From Geobacter sp. (GTDB lineage Bacteria > Desulfobacterota > Desulfuromonadia > Geobacterales > Geobacteraceae): a stretch of DNA of 64,000 nt. The translations under genes and the position numbers were made by a program. Below are positions 21,075 to 31,499 of this stretch, one piece after another (position 1 is the first letter of the stretch; each line of letters starts with the position of its first letter). The DNA lies in the NCBI GenBank assembly GCA_016177775.1, contig JACOUQ010000013.1, positions 62,001 to 126,000 of the forward strand. The letters are read 5' to 3'. Under the pieces are notes generated by a model. It was not told the origin of the DNA. It did not search any database and was given only the letters and a program-made list of their open reading frames with translations.

Positions 21075-21668
21075 ATGGGCGTCATTAATCACTTGATGGG
21101 TTTTCCTCGCTTATATGCTTTTGTCCAGAATTCCATTGCCAGATCTTTGCATCATCAAGTGAAGTCTTCATTGTGCAGAGACCTGCCCGACAAGACGGGG
21201 GTGGATATTCTGGATATAGGTTGCGGAATAGGTGATTATTCCGTTCTTTTCAAACAGGCAACCTATACGGGACTGGATAAGGATGAATGTTATATTCACT
21301 CTGCAACTTCAAAATACGGGCGCCCCGGAGTGACATTCATTGCCGGTGACGCAACGAAGCTATCTTTTTCGTCGGGGCATTTCTCTTATTGTTTCAGCGT
21401 CGGCCTGTATCATCATCTGCCTGACGATGCAGTCGTGGCAAGTCTGCAGGAAGCTCTGCGCGTGGCTGGTCCAGGCCGGGTGATAGTTATGGATGCGATA
21501 TTCCCTCCTCGGGGAAACTTCCCTGGGTATCTATTGCGACGGTTGGATCGGGGGAAGTTCGTCAGAACGTTCACCGCTTATGAACAGTTATTGCGAAATC
21601 ACTTCAACGTGCAGGAAATCACTGCAAAAAGAGGCGGCTTGTTAGACTATATCTATTACCGTTTGTAG
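21075..21668 (+). CDS. Class I SAM-dependent methyltransferase
   Basis: A 197-residue Methyltransf_11-type enzyme. DILDIGCGIGDYSVLF near residue 44 is the SAM loop, FIAGDATKLSFSSGHF near residue 90 the adenine-binding motif, and SVGLYHHLPDD the following strand. AGGAG lies 10 bases before the ATG. The gap of 85 bases before it is AT-rich and shows no terminator or recognisable element. The next genes are a GtrB-like GT2 and a dideoxy-amino sugar module, so it may methylate a sugar there; the acceptor is unknown. Confidence 0.72.
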   Translation: MGVINHLMGFPRLYAFVQNSIARSLHHQVKSSLCRDLPDKTGVDILDIGCGIGDYSVLFKQATYTGLDKDECYIHSATSKYGRPGVTFIAGDATKLSFSSGHFSYCFSVGLYHHLPDDAVVASLQEALRVAGPGRVIVMDAIFPPRGNFPGYLLRRLDRGKFVRTFTAYEQLLRNHFNVQEITAKRGGLLDYIYYRL

Positions 21669-21713
21669 CGTGTAACCTATGCATTTTCATTCATAGGGTT
21701 CGGTGACATTCCT

Positions 21714-22670
21714 ATGCAAGTCTTTTCCATCGTCGTTCCGGTCTACTTCAACGAACTCAATCTGCCCGACACAATACCTCAGCTTCTTGATTTGGAAGAG
21801 AAACTTCCCGGGTATCGGCTCGAACTGGTTTTCGTGGATGACGGTTCCGGGGATCGATCATTGGAGGTACTTCTTGATTTCCAGCGGAAGTACCCTGAAA
21901 AGCTTAAGGTAGTGAAACTTACCCGCAATTTCGGTTCGATGTGCGCCATACAAGCAGGATTCACGGTGGCAGGGGGCGATTGCGTGGGGATGATTTCCGC
22001 CGACCTGCAAGACCCGCCGGAGCTCTTCCTGGACATGGTCGCCCATTGGGAGAAAGGGATCAAAGTAGTCTTTGCGGTGCGCAGTGATCGTGACGAATCG
22101 CGGATGCAAAAGTTTTTTTCCAATTCATATTATGCCTTGTTGCGGCGTTTTGCCATCCCTGGCTATCCCAGTGGCGGTTTCGACTTTCTGCTGATTGACA
22201 GGCAGGTCGTGGACGAAGTGAATCGCATTCATGAAAAAAATACCAACATCATGTCGCTCATTTTTTGGCTCGGCCATGGCCACGTGATGCTGCCTTATGT
22301 CCGCAGGAGCAGGGCGAAGGGAAAGTCCCGCTGGACTTTGGGGAAAAAGATAAAGCTGTTCATCGATTCTTTTGTCGCATTTTCTTATGTGCCGATCAGG
22401 CTTCTGTCGGCGATCGGTTTGCTGGTTGCGGCAAGTGCTTTCCTGTATGGTGGTTTCGTCTTTTATGCCTGGTGGTTTTCAAAGATCGAGGTTAAGGGCT
22501 GGACCCCACTGATGATACTTCTGGCCTTCACGGCGGGAATCCAGATGACCATGCTGGGGGTGCTTGGTGAGTATCTCTGGCGGACGCTGGATGAGAGTCG
22601 CAAGCGTCCATCCTATGTGATCGATGCGGTGTTTGGCCAAAGTGACAATCCTTCGGGAGGAATGATGTAA
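21714..22670 (+). CDS. GtrB/ArnC-like polyprenyl-phosphate glycosyltransferase (GT2)
   Basis: A 318-residue membrane-anchored GT2. [29 protein letters not shown] near residue 39 and [14 protein letters not shown] near residue 95 are the DPM1/GtrB signatures, the last carrying the DXD-type metal site. Two hydrophobic segments (about residues 225-255 and 260-285) end the protein. This family moves a sugar from an NDP donor to undecaprenyl phosphate, producing the lipid-linked donor used by GT-C/YfhO-type enzymes, several of which are encoded nearby. Its TAA overlaps the next ATG by one base. Confidence 0.85.
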   Translation: MQVFSIVVPVYFNELNLPDTIPQLLDLEEKLPGYRLELVFVDDGSGDRSLEVLLDFQRKYPEKLKVVKLTRNFGSMCAIQAGFTVAGGDCVGMISADLQDPPELFLDMVAHWEKGIKVVFAVRSDRDESRMQKFFSNSYYALLRRFAIPGYPSGGFDFLLIDRQVVDEVNRIHEKNTNIMSLIFWLGHGHVMLPYVRRSRAKGKSRWTLGKKIKLFIDSFVAFSYVPIRLLSAIGLLVAASAFLYGGFVFYAWWFSKIEVKGWTPLMILLAFTAGIQMTMLGVLGEYLWRTLDESRKRPSYVIDAVFGQSDNPSGGMM

Positions 22671-23611
22671 TGGACTATTTCAAGCACACCCACGCGATAG
22701 TAGAGTCGGAGAAAATCGGGAAGGGGAGCCGGATATGGGCATTTGCCCATGTTCTTCCCGGCGCGCAGATCGGCGCGGATTGCAACATCTGCGACCATGT
22801 CTTTATTGAAAACGACGTGGTTTTAGGCAACCGGATCACTATCAAGTGTGGTGTTCAAGTGTGGGATGGGGTTACTCTCGAGGATGACGTGTTTGTCGGA
22901 CCCAACGCTACATTCACGAACGATCCTATGCCCAGAAGCAAGCAGTATCCGGAATCCTTTTCGAGGACCGTCGTTCGTAGGGGGGCTTCCATCGGCGCCA
23001 ACTCGACGATTCTTCCCGGCATCACAATCGGCATGAACGCAATGGTGGGGGCTGGGGCGGTTGTCACCAAAGATGTCCCGCCAAACGCCATTGTTACAGG
23101 AAATCCGGCACGTATTACCGGCTATGTTTCGACTTCCGACCGCCGGCGGCGAGAGGCAGAGCCTGTAACCAGGATTGTCCCAGAACCCGGCCAACTGCAA
23201 GTTAAAGGGGTTCGCGTTTGTCAGCTTCCAATTGTAGCCGATTTGCGGGGGAACCTTTCCTTTGGGGAATACGACCGGCATCTGCCGTTTGTTCCGAAAC
23301 GCTATTTCCTTGTTTTTGATGTTCCGAGCAAAGAAGTGCGCGGCGAGCATGCCCACAAACAGCTGGAGCAGTTTCTCGTCTGTGTGAAGGGAAGCTGCGC
23401 CGTGGTTGCAGATGATGGCCACCATCGTGAGGAGATCGTGCTGGATAGTCCCGGAACCGGTCTTTACATACCTCCCATGGTCTGGGCGACGCAGTACAAA
23501 TACACTGGTGATGCTGTTCTGCTGGTGCTGGCTTCGGATGTATACGATGCAATGGATTACATCAGGGATTACGATGATTTTCTTGCTGAAGTGACAAGAT
23601 CGAGGCGCTGA
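22670..23611 (+). CDS. WxcM-like fusion: hexapeptide N-acetyltransferase plus FdtA-type ketoisomerase
   Basis: A 313-residue two-domain protein. Residues 1-150 are a left-handed beta-helix acetyltransferase with isoleucine-patch repeats ([52 protein letters not shown]). Residues 175-310 are a cupin of the FdtA/QdtA type ([36 protein letters not shown]), with the His residues expected for a dTDP-4-keto-6-deoxyglucose 3,4-ketoisomerase. With the DegT aminotransferase downstream it would make dTDP-3-acetamido-3,6-dideoxyhexose (Fuc3NAc or Qui3NAc). No rmlA/rmlB is seen in the window, so the dTDP precursor must come from elsewhere. Confidence 0.87.
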   Translation: MDYFKHTHAIVESEKIGKGSRIWAFAHVLPGAQIGADCNICDHVFIENDVVLGNRITIKCGVQVWDGVTLEDDVFVGPNATFTNDPMPRSKQYPESFSRTVVRRGASIGANSTILPGITIGMNAMVGAGAVVTKDVPPNAIVTGNPARITGYVSTSDRRRREAEPVTRIVPEPGQLQVKGVRVCQLPIVADLRGNLSFGEYDRHLPFVPKRYFLVFDVPSKEVRGEHAHKQLEQFLVCVKGSCAVVADDGHHREEIVLDSPGTGLYIPPMVWATQYKYTGDAVLLVLASDVYDAMDYIRDYDDFLAEVTRSRR

Positions 23612-23690
23612 TTGAATTTGCAAACCATGGCCCAAATGAGTTCATGATGGTGAACACTGCATCACATTTTCATATATTTAGGGCGGCAGG

Positions 23691-24836
23691 GTGAGATTTT
23701 ATATTCCTCAACTGGACGGGTTGCGTTTTTTCGCGTTTTTGCTGGTTTTTCTTCATCACCTCAGACCCGCCAATGTTTATTTCAAAGATAATCCGGTTTT
23801 GTCACAGGTGTTTTCTTTCCTCCATTATTTTGGTTGGATAGGTGTAGATTTATTTTTAGTATTGAGTGCTTTTTTGATAACAAAGCTGTTAATGTTTGAA
23901 TATGTAAATAATAATCATATTTCCCTTCCTAAATTTTATGTAAGAAGAATCCTCAGGATATGGCCACTTTATTTCCTTATGTTATTTCTTATATTTGCAG
24001 TGTTGCCAAACTTGGGAGAATTTTACGTTCCCGGAATTCATTCGGTCGAATATCGGGATATGGTAGATAAATATCTATTGTCACATCTTGTTTTTCTCGG
24101 CAATTTTTCCGCAGCTTACCACGGGATGCCGAATGTTTCTGTCATTGCACATTTATGGACTGTAGGAATCGAGGAGCAGTTTTACATATTCTGGCCCTTT
24201 ATCCTGTTGTTATTATTAAGGTATGAAATAAAATATACATACATTACTCTGTTTGTTCTTTTGCTTTTGTCCATTTTCATGCGATTCTATTTTGTTTCAA
24301 ATTCTGCCCATCCAATGATCTGGACCAATACTTTAACTCGACTTGATCCCTTGATACTAGGTGTATTTCTTGCTTTCTACAGGGATACTGATTGCGTGAA
24401 ATGTCGTGGGCATTTGATTAAAATTGCGATTGGTCTTCTTTGTCTTATTGTAATAGTATTAACAAAAAATATTCACAGTCAAAGTATACACGTTGTATGG
24501 CAGTATCTTCTATTGGCAATCGGTTTTCTTGTTATCGTGGATGCCTGTGTTTCCGACAGGGAAGGTGTTGTCAATATTTTCCTATCGAATAAAATTTTAG
24601 TTTGGCTGGGAAAATTGACTTATGGCCTTTACGTTTATCATTTGCTTGGGATTAAATGTGCGGATAGGGTTATGATGCTGTTTAACTTTTATGACTCTTT
24701 TAATATATGGTTGTTGCATTTTAGCATTTCCCTGTCTATTACCATTTTGATGGCCATTTTCTCTTATTACTTCTTTGAAAGATTTTTTTTAAAATTAAAG
24801 GAAAATTTCAGCTGGGTGATGTCAAGGCCGGTTTAA
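23691..24836 (+). CDS. Acyltransferase 3 family membrane protein (OafA/NodX-like)
   Basis: A 381-residue integral membrane O-acyltransferase with about ten hydrophobic segments. IPQLDGLRFFAFLLVFLHH at the N-terminus carries the family's catalytic His region, WIGVDLFLVLSAFLITKLL is the second signature, and RRILRIWPLYF the third. Such proteins O-acetylate surface sugars. It starts with GTG. It is strikingly AT-rich compared with the genes on both sides, and it separates the two enzymes of the amino-sugar module, so it was probably acquired separately. Confidence 0.85.
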   Translation: MRFYIPQLDGLRFFAFLLVFLHHLRPANVYFKDNPVLSQVFSFLHYFGWIGVDLFLVLSAFLITKLLMFEYVNNNHISLPKFYVRRILRIWPLYFLMLFLIFAVLPNLGEFYVPGIHSVEYRDMVDKYLLSHLVFLGNFSAAYHGMPNVSVIAHLWTVGIEEQFYIFWPFILLLLLRYEIKYTYITLFVLLLLSIFMRFYFVSNSAHPMIWTNTLTRLDPLILGVFLAFYRDTDCVKCRGHLIKIAIGLLCLIVIVLTKNIHSQSIHVVWQYLLLAIGFLVIVDACVSDREGVVNIFLSNKILVWLGKLTYGLYVYHLLGIKCADRVMMLFNFYDSFNIWLLHFSISLSITILMAIFSYYFFERFFLKLKENFSWVMSRPV

Positions 24837-24879
24837 TTGCGAATGTAAGTAGGTTCGAAATAACAAACGGGATTTTAAG

Positions 24880-25992
24880 ATGAATTGTAACATACCATTT
24901 ATGGACCTGAAATCTGCCTATGTAGAATTAAAAGGTGAACTTGACGCTGCTTATTATCGAGTGCTGACCTCCGGTTGGTATATTATGGGGGCCGAACTTG
25001 AAGCCTTCGAAGCTGAGTTTGCCGCTTATTGCGGAGTGAGGCACTGTGTCGGCGTGGCAAATGGGCTGGAGGCCCTGACGCTTGTTCTGCGTGCCTGGGG
25101 TGTAGGCCCCGGCGACGAGGTTATCGTTCCGTCCAACACCTATATAGCGACCTGGCTGGCGGTTACTCATGTCGGGGCAATTCCAGTACCTGTAGAGCCT
25201 TATGAGGATACCTGCAATATCAATCCGGCGTTGATTGAAGCCTCGATAACCAAGCGCACGAAAGCGATCCTCCCGGTTCATCTTTATGGACAGACGGCGG
25301 AAATGGATCCGATATGCGGAATTGCCTGCCGCCACGGCCTGAAGGTGCTTGAAGATGCAGCCCAGGCTCATGGGGCATCCTATAAGGGAAAGCTTGCCGG
25401 TTCCCTTGGAGATGCCGCAGGATTCAGCTTTTACCCAGGGAAAAATCTGGGAGCTTTTGGTGATGGCGGAGCGGTGACCACCAATGATCCGGAGCTTGCG
25501 TACAAAATCCGCTGCCTGCGCAATTATGGTTCTCGCGAAAAGTACGTTAATGAAACCACGGGGTTCAACAGCCGCCTCGACGAGTTACAGGCGGCTTTCC
25601 TGCGTGTTAAACTCCGTTATCTTGATGATTGGAATGAAAAACGTCGAAAACTGGCGGCTTGGTATCTAAAAAACCTGACTGTTTCATTTCCTGAACTGAT
25701 TCTGCCAAAGGTTCCGGCCTGGGCTGAACCCTGCTGGCACCTTTTTGCAGTCAGACACGCTGATAGAGACGCCTTCCAAGCCATGTTGACAAGGCATGGG
25801 GTCGGCACCCTGATTCATTATCCGACCCCCCCCCATCTCCAGAAGGCTTACGCTGAGCTCAAGTATTCCGCGGGGAGCTTTCCGGTCGCTGAAAAATTGG
25901 CGTCTCAAATCCTCAGTCTGCCAATGTGGCCACAACTGACTGAGGATGTTCTTGCATTATCGGTTCTTGCAAGATCTTTCAAACAAAAATAA
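24880..25992 (+). CDS. DegT/DnrJ/EryC1 sugar aminotransferase (FdtB/QdtB-like)
   Basis: A 370-residue PLP-dependent aminotransferase. [10 protein letters not shown] opens the protein and [18 protein letters not shown] is the phosphate-cup region. [15 protein letters not shown] near residue 160 contains the PLP-contacting Asp. [16 protein letters not shown] near residue 185 has the catalytic Lys, and [12 protein letters not shown] is the C-terminal signature. FdtB/QdtB enzymes aminate the 3-keto position made by FdtA-type isomerases, matching the WxcM-like fusion upstream. Downstream of it a tract of eight C residues occurs within the coding region (25827-25834). Confidence 0.87.
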   Translation: MNCNIPFMDLKSAYVELKGELDAAYYRVLTSGWYIMGAELEAFEAEFAAYCGVRHCVGVANGLEALTLVLRAWGVGPGDEVIVPSNTYIATWLAVTHVGAIPVPVEPYEDTCNINPALIEASITKRTKAILPVHLYGQTAEMDPICGIACRHGLKVLEDAAQAHGASYKGKLAGSLGDAAGFSFYPGKNLGAFGDGGAVTTNDPELAYKIRCLRNYGSREKYVNETTGFNSRLDELQAAFLRVKLRYLDDWNEKRRKLAAWYLKNLTVSFPELILPKVPAWAEPCWHLFAVRHADRDAFQAMLTRHGVGTLIHYPTPPHLQKAYAELKYSAGSFPVAEKLASQILSLPMWPQLTEDVLALSVLARSFKQK

Positions 25993-26053
25993 GGCAGATG
26001 ATCTCTCTGCTGGACAGACGTTTTTATCGTGGTGATTTGGGGGGTATGCTCGT

Positions 26054-27544
26054 ATGAATTCCGCTGTACAATTAATTAGACAGAAACGGGAATTGATCAT
26101 ATTGTTGATGATCTTAGCGTTCTCATTTGCGCTCAGGATGACATTTATCCACGTTCCACTGGACCGAGACGAAGGCTGGTATGGCTATCTGGGGCAGGAG
26201 ATATTAAGGGGGGCTGTTCCCTACAAAGATGCCATAGAACAGAAACCGCCGGGTATTTTCTATATTTATGCGTTCATTGCCGCATTTTTGGGGAAGTCGC
26301 CAGAGTCTGTAAGACTATTTGCTGCCTTTTACACGATGTTCACGGTTTTTTTTGTGTATCGCCTCACTCGCTATTGTTGCAGTGAGAAAGCCGGGCTTTG
26401 GGCTGCATTTTTTTTCGGGATATTTTCCAGTGGGCCGCTGGTAGAGGGGAGTGGCGGCAATACGGAAGTTTTCATGGTGCTTCCTCTTGTGGTGGGCGCT
26501 TACCTGTTTCTGCTGTGGACAGACAACAGAAAGTTGCCATACCTGGTCGGGAGCGGTATTGCTGCTGCCCTGGCCTTGGTTGTAAAAACCGTAGCCCTGC
26601 CATTGTTTTTACTAATTCTTGGTTTTCTGTTTTTTATACGGGCGACTGAAAAAAGTGTTGGCAGAGCTTTTGTTGATATGCTGTTTTTTTTGCTGCCTTC
26701 AATATTCCTTCTTTCTTTGCTTTGCGCCTATTTCTTTTATCATGGAGCATGGGAAGATTTCGTTTACTGGAATGTCACTTTTAACAAAGCGTACAGCCAA
26801 ACCAATCCAATGGTATTCATCAGCAGATTGACGAGTAGAGGATTGCAGGTTTCATCCGAACATGCATTGTTGTGGCTCTTGGCTCTTCCAACCTCGATCT
26901 GGCTGCTTCTGCGGGATCGAAATTACAAAAATGTTTTCCTTGTCTTGCTGGTAGTTTCATCGTTTGTAGGGGTTTCTATGCCAGGTAAGTTCTGGCCTCA
27001 TTACTTTATTCCGATGATACCTTCCCTGTCAGTTCTTGCAGGGATAGGCATGGCCAAGATATGGGACTTAAAGGGTGCTGTATTATGGGTAGTAATACCT
27101 GTAATTCTGGCAGCATTCTTTTATACGATCAAAATAGATTATAAGTATTTTCTGATATATACTCCCGAAGAAGTTTCAATAAACAAGTTCAAAAGTGACG
27201 TTTTTGTGAATGCCGCCAAGGTCGCCAGATATGTTGAAGCCAGAACTTCACCCTCCGATTATATTTTCCAGTGGGGTTGGGAGCCGGAGATATATTTCCT
27301 TTCCGGGCGACGACCTCCAAACCGCTTTTGCACCCATTCTATGATTACCTTATCACGCAATCCGGAAGAAGCTCTTACGGAGATGGTGATTTCACTTCTT
27401 CAAAGGAGCCCGAAGTACATTGTCGTGCAGGGAGGCCGGGAGCGCTGGCTTGGCTACGCCGAGCTTTCAGATATCCTGGCCCGATATTATTATCCCGAGG
27501 CTGTATTGGGCGGCATGACTATTTACAGGTTTAGAAATATTTAA
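26054..27544 (+). CDS. Glycosyltransferase family 39-type membrane protein (ArnT-like)
   Basis: A 496-residue integral membrane protein with about 10-11 hydrophobic segments. [18 protein letters not shown] near residue 35 is the catalytic DE loop of PMT/ArnT (GT39/GT83) enzymes, followed by [18 protein letters not shown], which is equally typical. A soluble C-terminal part of about 100 residues follows. It should transfer a sugar from a polyprenyl-phosphate donor on the periplasmic side. GGGGGG lies about 11 bases before the ATG. The acceptor may be lipid A, core or polymer; this cannot be told from the sequence. Confidence 0.8.
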   Translation: MNSAVQLIRQKRELIILLMILAFSFALRMTFIHVPLDRDEGWYGYLGQEILRGAVPYKDAIEQKPPGIFYIYAFIAAFLGKSPESVRLFAAFYTMFTVFFVYRLTRYCCSEKAGLWAAFFFGIFSSGPLVEGSGGNTEVFMVLPLVVGAYLFLLWTDNRKLPYLVGSGIAAALALVVKTVALPLFLLILGFLFFIRATEKSVGRAFVDMLFFLLPSIFLLSLLCAYFFYHGAWEDFVYWNVTFNKAYSQTNPMVFISRLTSRGLQVSSEHALLWLLALPTSIWLLLRDRNYKNVFLVLLVVSSFVGVSMPGKFWPHYFIPMIPSLSVLAGIGMAKIWDLKGAVLWVVIPVILAAFFYTIKIDYKYFLIYTPEEVSINKFKSDVFVNAAKVARYVEARTSPSDYIFQWGWEPEIYFLSGRRPPNRFCTHSMITLSRNPEEALTEMVISLLQRSPKYIVVQGGRERWLGYAELSDILARYYYPEAVLGGMTIYRFRNI

Positions 27545-27567
27545 ATTATGATCTGAAAAGGTTGAAG

Positions 27568-28311
27568 ATGCTTAACAACAAAAAAATTGTGGTTGTCCTT
27601 CCAGCTTATAATGCTGCGAATACCCTGGAAATGACCTTCAACGAGATTCCACGCGAGGTAGTGGACGATGTGGTCCTGGTGGACGATGCAAGCCGCGATG
27701 AGACGGCCGAAATCGCTCGCAAGCTCGGTATCAGGACCGTGGTTCATCGCCAGAACCGTGGCTACGGTGGCAACCAGAAGACATGCTACAGTACGGCATT
27801 AGGGTTGGGAGCGGACATCGTTGTTATGGTCCACCCCGACTACCAATACACCCCGAAGCTGATTGCGGCTATGGCCGCCATGATCGCATATGGGGAATTC
27901 GATGCGGTGCTCGCCTCTCGCATTCTTGGCACCGGTGCTCTCAAGGGGGGGATGCCTCTATACAAGTACATTTTCAATCGCTGCCTTACTCTTGTAGAAA
28001 ACATCCTCCTCGGAGAGAAGTTCTCCGAGTATCATACAGGTTATCGTGCCTTTTCCCGGGAGGTCCTGGAAAATCTCCCGCTGGAGGCCAATTCTGACGA
28101 TTTCGTATTTGACAACCAGATGATTGTACAGATGGTCTGGTTCGGTTACCGGTTGGGTGAAATATCATGCCCGACCAAGTATTTTGAGGAAGCATCGTCT
28201 ATCAATTTCCGACGCAGTGTGATTTACGGGCTTGGAGTTCTGAAGACAGCATTTCAATTTCGCATGCAGAAATGGGGGATTTCTTCATTCCCGTTTTTCA
28301 GGAAGATGTAG
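27568..28311 (+). CDS. Glycosyltransferase family 2 (DPM1-like, soluble)
   Basis: A 247-residue GT2. [32 protein letters not shown] near residue 36 and [16 protein letters not shown] near residue 88 are the donor-binding and metal motifs (HPDYQY replaces the usual DADLQ). [12 protein letters not shown] near residue 157 is the conserved later motif. It has no C-terminal membrane anchor. ATG 27568 is favoured over TTG 27562; AAAAGG lies just upstream. It lies between two GT39-type proteins, so it probably makes their polyprenyl-phosphate-linked sugar donor. Confidence 0.82.
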   Translation: MLNNKKIVVVLPAYNAANTLEMTFNEIPREVVDDVVLVDDASRDETAEIARKLGIRTVVHRQNRGYGGNQKTCYSTALGLGADIVVMVHPDYQYTPKLIAAMAAMIAYGEFDAVLASRILGTGALKGGMPLYKYIFNRCLTLVENILLGEKFSEYHTGYRAFSREVLENLPLEANSDDFVFDNQMIVQMVWFGYRLGEISCPTKYFEEASSINFRRSVIYGLGVLKTAFQFRMQKWGISSFPFFRKM

Positions 28312-28312
28312 C

Positions 28313-29980
28313 ATGGCCAATAATTATGACATGACTGCATCACCGCGTAAGCGGGCAATGGTTTTTTTTCCGGTCCTGATTGCTTTGGCGGTCATCGCAG
28401 GCCAGTACCAGATGCCGGGGATCTCGGCGGACGGCGTTACCTATCTACAGATCGCGCGGAACATTCTGATGGGGAAGGGGTTGGGGTGGCAGGCTCTGTG
28501 GGCTCCTCCCCTCCACTCCATCTTGATAGCCGGGGTCTCATATGTTACAGGCATTGGCGACTTGTTGCGGGTTGTCTCTATCGTGTCCCCCCTCATGTTT
28601 TTTCTGCTCGTCATTGCTGTCTACTATCTGGCCATAAGTCTCTTCGATCAAAAAACCGCCCTTGTTGCTTCAATATTTACCGCACTGTCTCCACATCTCC
28701 TTTTCATAGCCTTTTCGCCCGAAGGGGAAATAACTTACACCTTTTTCCTCACGTTCTCCATCCTTCTATTCATGTTAACCATAATCAGGGGGGGCTATGT
28801 CTTTGCCATTGCCTCTGGAATAGCATTTGCCCTTGCCTGGATGGCCCGTTCCGAGGGGTTCATCGTTATGGCGCTTATTTTTTTATGCGTCATTGTGGCT
28901 CAAGGGCGAGGCTTTTATCGCTCCGCTGCCTTCAAATACTGTCTTTTGGCAACTCTTGCATTCATGCTGACGGCCTCTCCTTATCTCGTCTTTCTGAAGC
29001 GGCACTACGGCGCTTGGGTGATCAGTCCCAAGTCAACGTATGTCCTGATCTGGATGAAGAGCCGGATCTATCATGATAATGACAAGGGGGAGATCAACAA
29101 CGAGGAATTGTGGGGGCTGACGCCCGATGGAACAAAGCTCCGCTGGCAGGAACCGTCGGGGATCGGTGACTTGGCCGCCTATCTTATGTCCCATCCGCGG
29201 AAGAGCTTTTCAGTTTATCTACACAATCTGGCAATGGAGATCCCGGGACGAATTCCCAACAACAGCGGCATGGAGAGGTATCCCCAGCTTTACCCGGTCT
29301 ATTTCGCCTTTGCCGCCATTCTGGCGCTGTTTACGTCATGGGGGAAGATGGCGGCGGAGAAGAGGGGAATTCTCCTTGCCCCACTTCTCATTCTCCTTAT
29401 TTTGCCGGTTTTTACCGAGGGATGGTGGAAATATCTGATCCCATACTTTCCGATAGTCACCATACTGGCAGCAATGGGATTTGTGAGGGGAGGAGAACTC
29501 CTGGCCGGGAAAGTCTCCACAGATCGTGCGAAGGGCGTTGGGGCCTTTCTTGTCGTGCTTGCAACCCTTCTGATTTCGGCCCGGTTCTTTTTAGCTGTCC
29601 ATCCAATTCCCTTTTCCGAGCAAGCCCTCCCGCCGCCGCCGAGCGCCGAGCTTGCCGCACGGCGGAGCCTTGCCGAGGAGGCACGGAAAGCCGGCGAATG
29701 GGGCGCCAGGAGATTCGGCCCCGGGCAGAATTACATGGCTCAATGGAGCAAGATCATTTATTTCCTGGACGGCTTCTGGACGGCATTTCCGGTTGCTCCG
29801 TTGCCGGAAGTGCTGACATATGGAAAAGCCCATGGCGTTGATTTTATGGTAGTAGAGCTGATCGACGAACAAATCGATGACAACGCACTTGCACAAATGG
29901 TTCCCAATACTTTGCTAGCCGGAGTTTATCGTTCTGAACAAACTCCATATGTCGCGGCGTTTTACCGCTTGCCCAAGTGA
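28313..29980 (+). CDS. GT39/GT-C-type polytopic membrane protein
   Basis: A 555-residue membrane protein with about 11 hydrophobic segments and a 130-residue C-terminal soluble part. SADGVTYLQIARNILMGKG near residue 36 is a GT-C catalytic loop with the acidic residue in the expected place, and WAPPLHSILIAGV resembles the following periplasmic segment. LAWMARSEGFIVMAL is a further family-like helix. It begins two bases after the GT2 stop, so a donor-synthesis/transferase pair is plausible. No characterised orthologue is recognised. Confidence 0.7.
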   Translation: MANNYDMTASPRKRAMVFFPVLIALAVIAGQYQMPGISADGVTYLQIARNILMGKGLGWQALWAPPLHSILIAGVSYVTGIGDLLRVVSIVSPLMFFLLVIAVYYLAISLFDQKTALVASIFTALSPHLLFIAFSPEGEITYTFFLTFSILLFMLTIIRGGYVFAIASGIAFALAWMARSEGFIVMALIFLCVIVAQGRGFYRSAAFKYCLLATLAFMLTASPYLVFLKRHYGAWVISPKSTYVLIWMKSRIYHDNDKGEINNEELWGLTPDGTKLRWQEPSGIGDLAAYLMSHPRKSFSVYLHNLAMEIPGRIPNNSGMERYPQLYPVYFAFAAILALFTSWGKMAAEKRGILLAPLLILLILPVFTEGWWKYLIPYFPIVTILAAMGFVRGGELLAGKVSTDRAKGVGAFLVVLATLLISARFFLAVHPIPFSEQALPPPPSAELAARRSLAEEARKAGEWGARRFGPGQNYMAQWSKIIYFLDGFWTAFPVAPLPEVLTYGKAHGVDFMVVELIDEQIDDNALAQMVPNTLLAGVYRSEQTPYVAAFYRLPK

Positions 29981-29999
29981 ATAACCAGCCGGACAGTCA

Positions 30000-30941
30000 A
30001 TGAAATGTGTTTTTTGCAATAAGGAGAAGACGATTGTATTTGCCACCGGGGTCGAACGTGGCGGGGCATTCTATCAGGTTATATTCTGCACCGAGTGTCA
30101 CAACGGGTTTGCGGACCCGTTCCCTTCATCGGGAACCCTTGCTTCATTCTATGCGACCGGCACATACCGGGGAAGTGAGGGCCGGCGCTTCAACCGCTGG
30201 ATCGAATACGGCATCAACCGCTTCATGCTCGGGAGAAAGAACCGCATCGTCCGAATGCGTCGGCCTGGAAAGCTTCTGGACATCGGCTGCGGCAGGGGCT
30301 CATTCCTGGCAGGCATGCGCGATGCCGGCTGGGATGTGGCCGGGGTGGAGTTCAGTGAGGAAACCGCCTCTCATGCCCGCGAGCCTTACGGGGTGCCGGT
30401 TGCGACTGATCTTTCCTGGCCCGACGGAAGCTTCGACGTGATTACCATAAATCACGTGCTTGAGCATATCCATGATCCGGTGGCAATGCTGCGAGGGTGC
30501 CGCAGGCTACTGAAGGCCGACGGCCTGATCGTGGTGGCGGTACCCAACATCGCCAGCATGCAGGCGCAGTTCGGCAGGGGGAAATGGTTCCACCTCGATG
30601 TCCCCTGTCACCTCTTTCAATTCTCCGAGCAGGGGCTGGTGGGACTGCTTCAGGCGGAGGGGTTTCGTATCGTGAGGACTAAACGGTTCGATCTGGAGCA
30701 TAACCCTTTCGGCTGGTTGCAGACAATGCTCAATTGCTCGGGTATCCGGGAGAATTTCCTATACAACCTGTTGAAGCGTCCCGAGTTGCGGCAACGGGAG
30801 TTGGCCGCCGCGCGGATGAGGGATTACCTTCTGACCTTGTTCCTGCTGCCGTTGTATGCGCCGGTTTCGCTCGGGCTGGCTATCCTGGAGGCGTTTTTGA
30901 AGCGGGGCGGGACTGTTGAGATGTGGGGGGTGAAGGTGTGA
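30000..30941 (+). CDS. SAM-dependent methyltransferase with N-terminal zinc-binding motif
   Basis: A 313-residue protein. CVFC at residue 3 and CTEC near residue 31 form a four-Cys zinc-ribbon-like element common in methyltransferases of polysaccharide loci. LLDIGCGRGSFLAGMRDAG near residue 92 is the SAM loop. TINHVLEHIHDPVAML near residue 148 and LKADGLIVVAVPN follow. The C-terminus has a hydrophobic stretch (LLTLFLLPLYAPVSLGLAIL) that may contact the membrane. It is the last gene of the polysaccharide locus and is followed by a hairpin terminator. Confidence 0.8.
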   Translation: MKCVFCNKEKTIVFATGVERGGAFYQVIFCTECHNGFADPFPSSGTLASFYATGTYRGSEGRRFNRWIEYGINRFMLGRKNRIVRMRRPGKLLDIGCGRGSFLAGMRDAGWDVAGVEFSEETASHAREPYGVPVATDLSWPDGSFDVITINHVLEHIHDPVAMLRGCRRLLKADGLIVVAVPNIASMQAQFGRGKWFHLDVPCHLFQFSEQGLVGLLQAEGFRIVRTKRFDLEHNPFGWLQTMLNCSGIRENFLYNLLKRPELRQRELAAARMRDYLLTLFLLPLYAPVSLGLAILEAFLKRGGTVEMWGVKV

Positions 30942-30949
30942 AGCAGGGT

Positions 30950-31024
30950 GAAGACTGTAGGCTGAAGACTTTAAGTTATAGAACAAAAGCCTGAGGCTTC
31001 AGTCTTCGGCCTTCAGCCTTTTTT
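30950..31024. terminator. Bidirectional terminator built from heptads
   Basis: Heptads gaagact, gtaggct, gaagact (30950-30970) face cttcagt, cttcggc, cttcagc (30997-31017). The inner 10 bp (30961-30970 with 31001-31010) pair fully with one G-U, the outer part pairs with mismatches, and a T run follows. It lies between convergent genes. Confidence 0.7.
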
Positions 31025-31499
31025 ATTCCGCCTCCGCCAAGGCTTTTCGCATAACGGCCCCCAAGGCGTCACGCAATTCCTGATCGTTCAGCGAAGCGAT
31101 CTCGGCAGCAATCCATTTTTCCTTATCCTGTGAAAGTCTTGCCTTTCGTTCGGTGGTCGGTGCTGGCAGCTTGATGGCTGGTTCCGCGCGTCCCGCCTTC
31201 AGGTATATCCCAGTTACCAGCGGTTCCCCCAGCGCGTTGTTCAGCTTTTCCCGCATGGTGTCCTTCAGGAAGGTCAACTGCTGCATCCAGGGGGCGCTGG
31301 TGACTGCCACCGTGAGTACGCCGTCGTTGAACTTGACCGGCCGGGCATGTGACGATATCTGCTTCCCCACTGCATGGTCCCAGACCTGCCAGATACGTGC
31401 CTCCTTGAGGCGGCGCCCCAGCGGTTTTCCCTGGAAGACTGACACAAGGATGTCTGTGACGGTGGAAGGAGGTGCTGCTTTTCTCTGTCGGTCAGTCAT
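31023..31499 (-). CDS. DUF721 / DciA-like protein
   Basis: A 158-residue protein with the DUF721 core in residues 10-100: GKPLGRRLKEARIWQVWDH, VGKQISSHARPVKFNDG and VLTVAVTSAPWMQQLTFLK are the typical segments. The domain is that of DciA, which loads or supports the DnaB replicative helicase in many bacteria lacking DnaC. Residues 110-158 are a charged helical tail. The gene's start overlaps the end of a small membrane protein gene by eight bases. Involvement in replication is inferred from the family; many DUF721 proteins remain untested. Confidence 0.75.
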   Translation of the reverse strand: MTDRQRKAAPPSTVTDILVSVFQGKPLGRRLKEARIWQVWDHAVGKQISSHARPVKFNDGVLTVAVTSAPWMQQLTFLKDTMREKLNNALGEPLVTGIYLKAGRAEPAIKLPAPTTERKARLSQDKEKWIAAEIASLNDQELRDALGAVMRKALAEAE

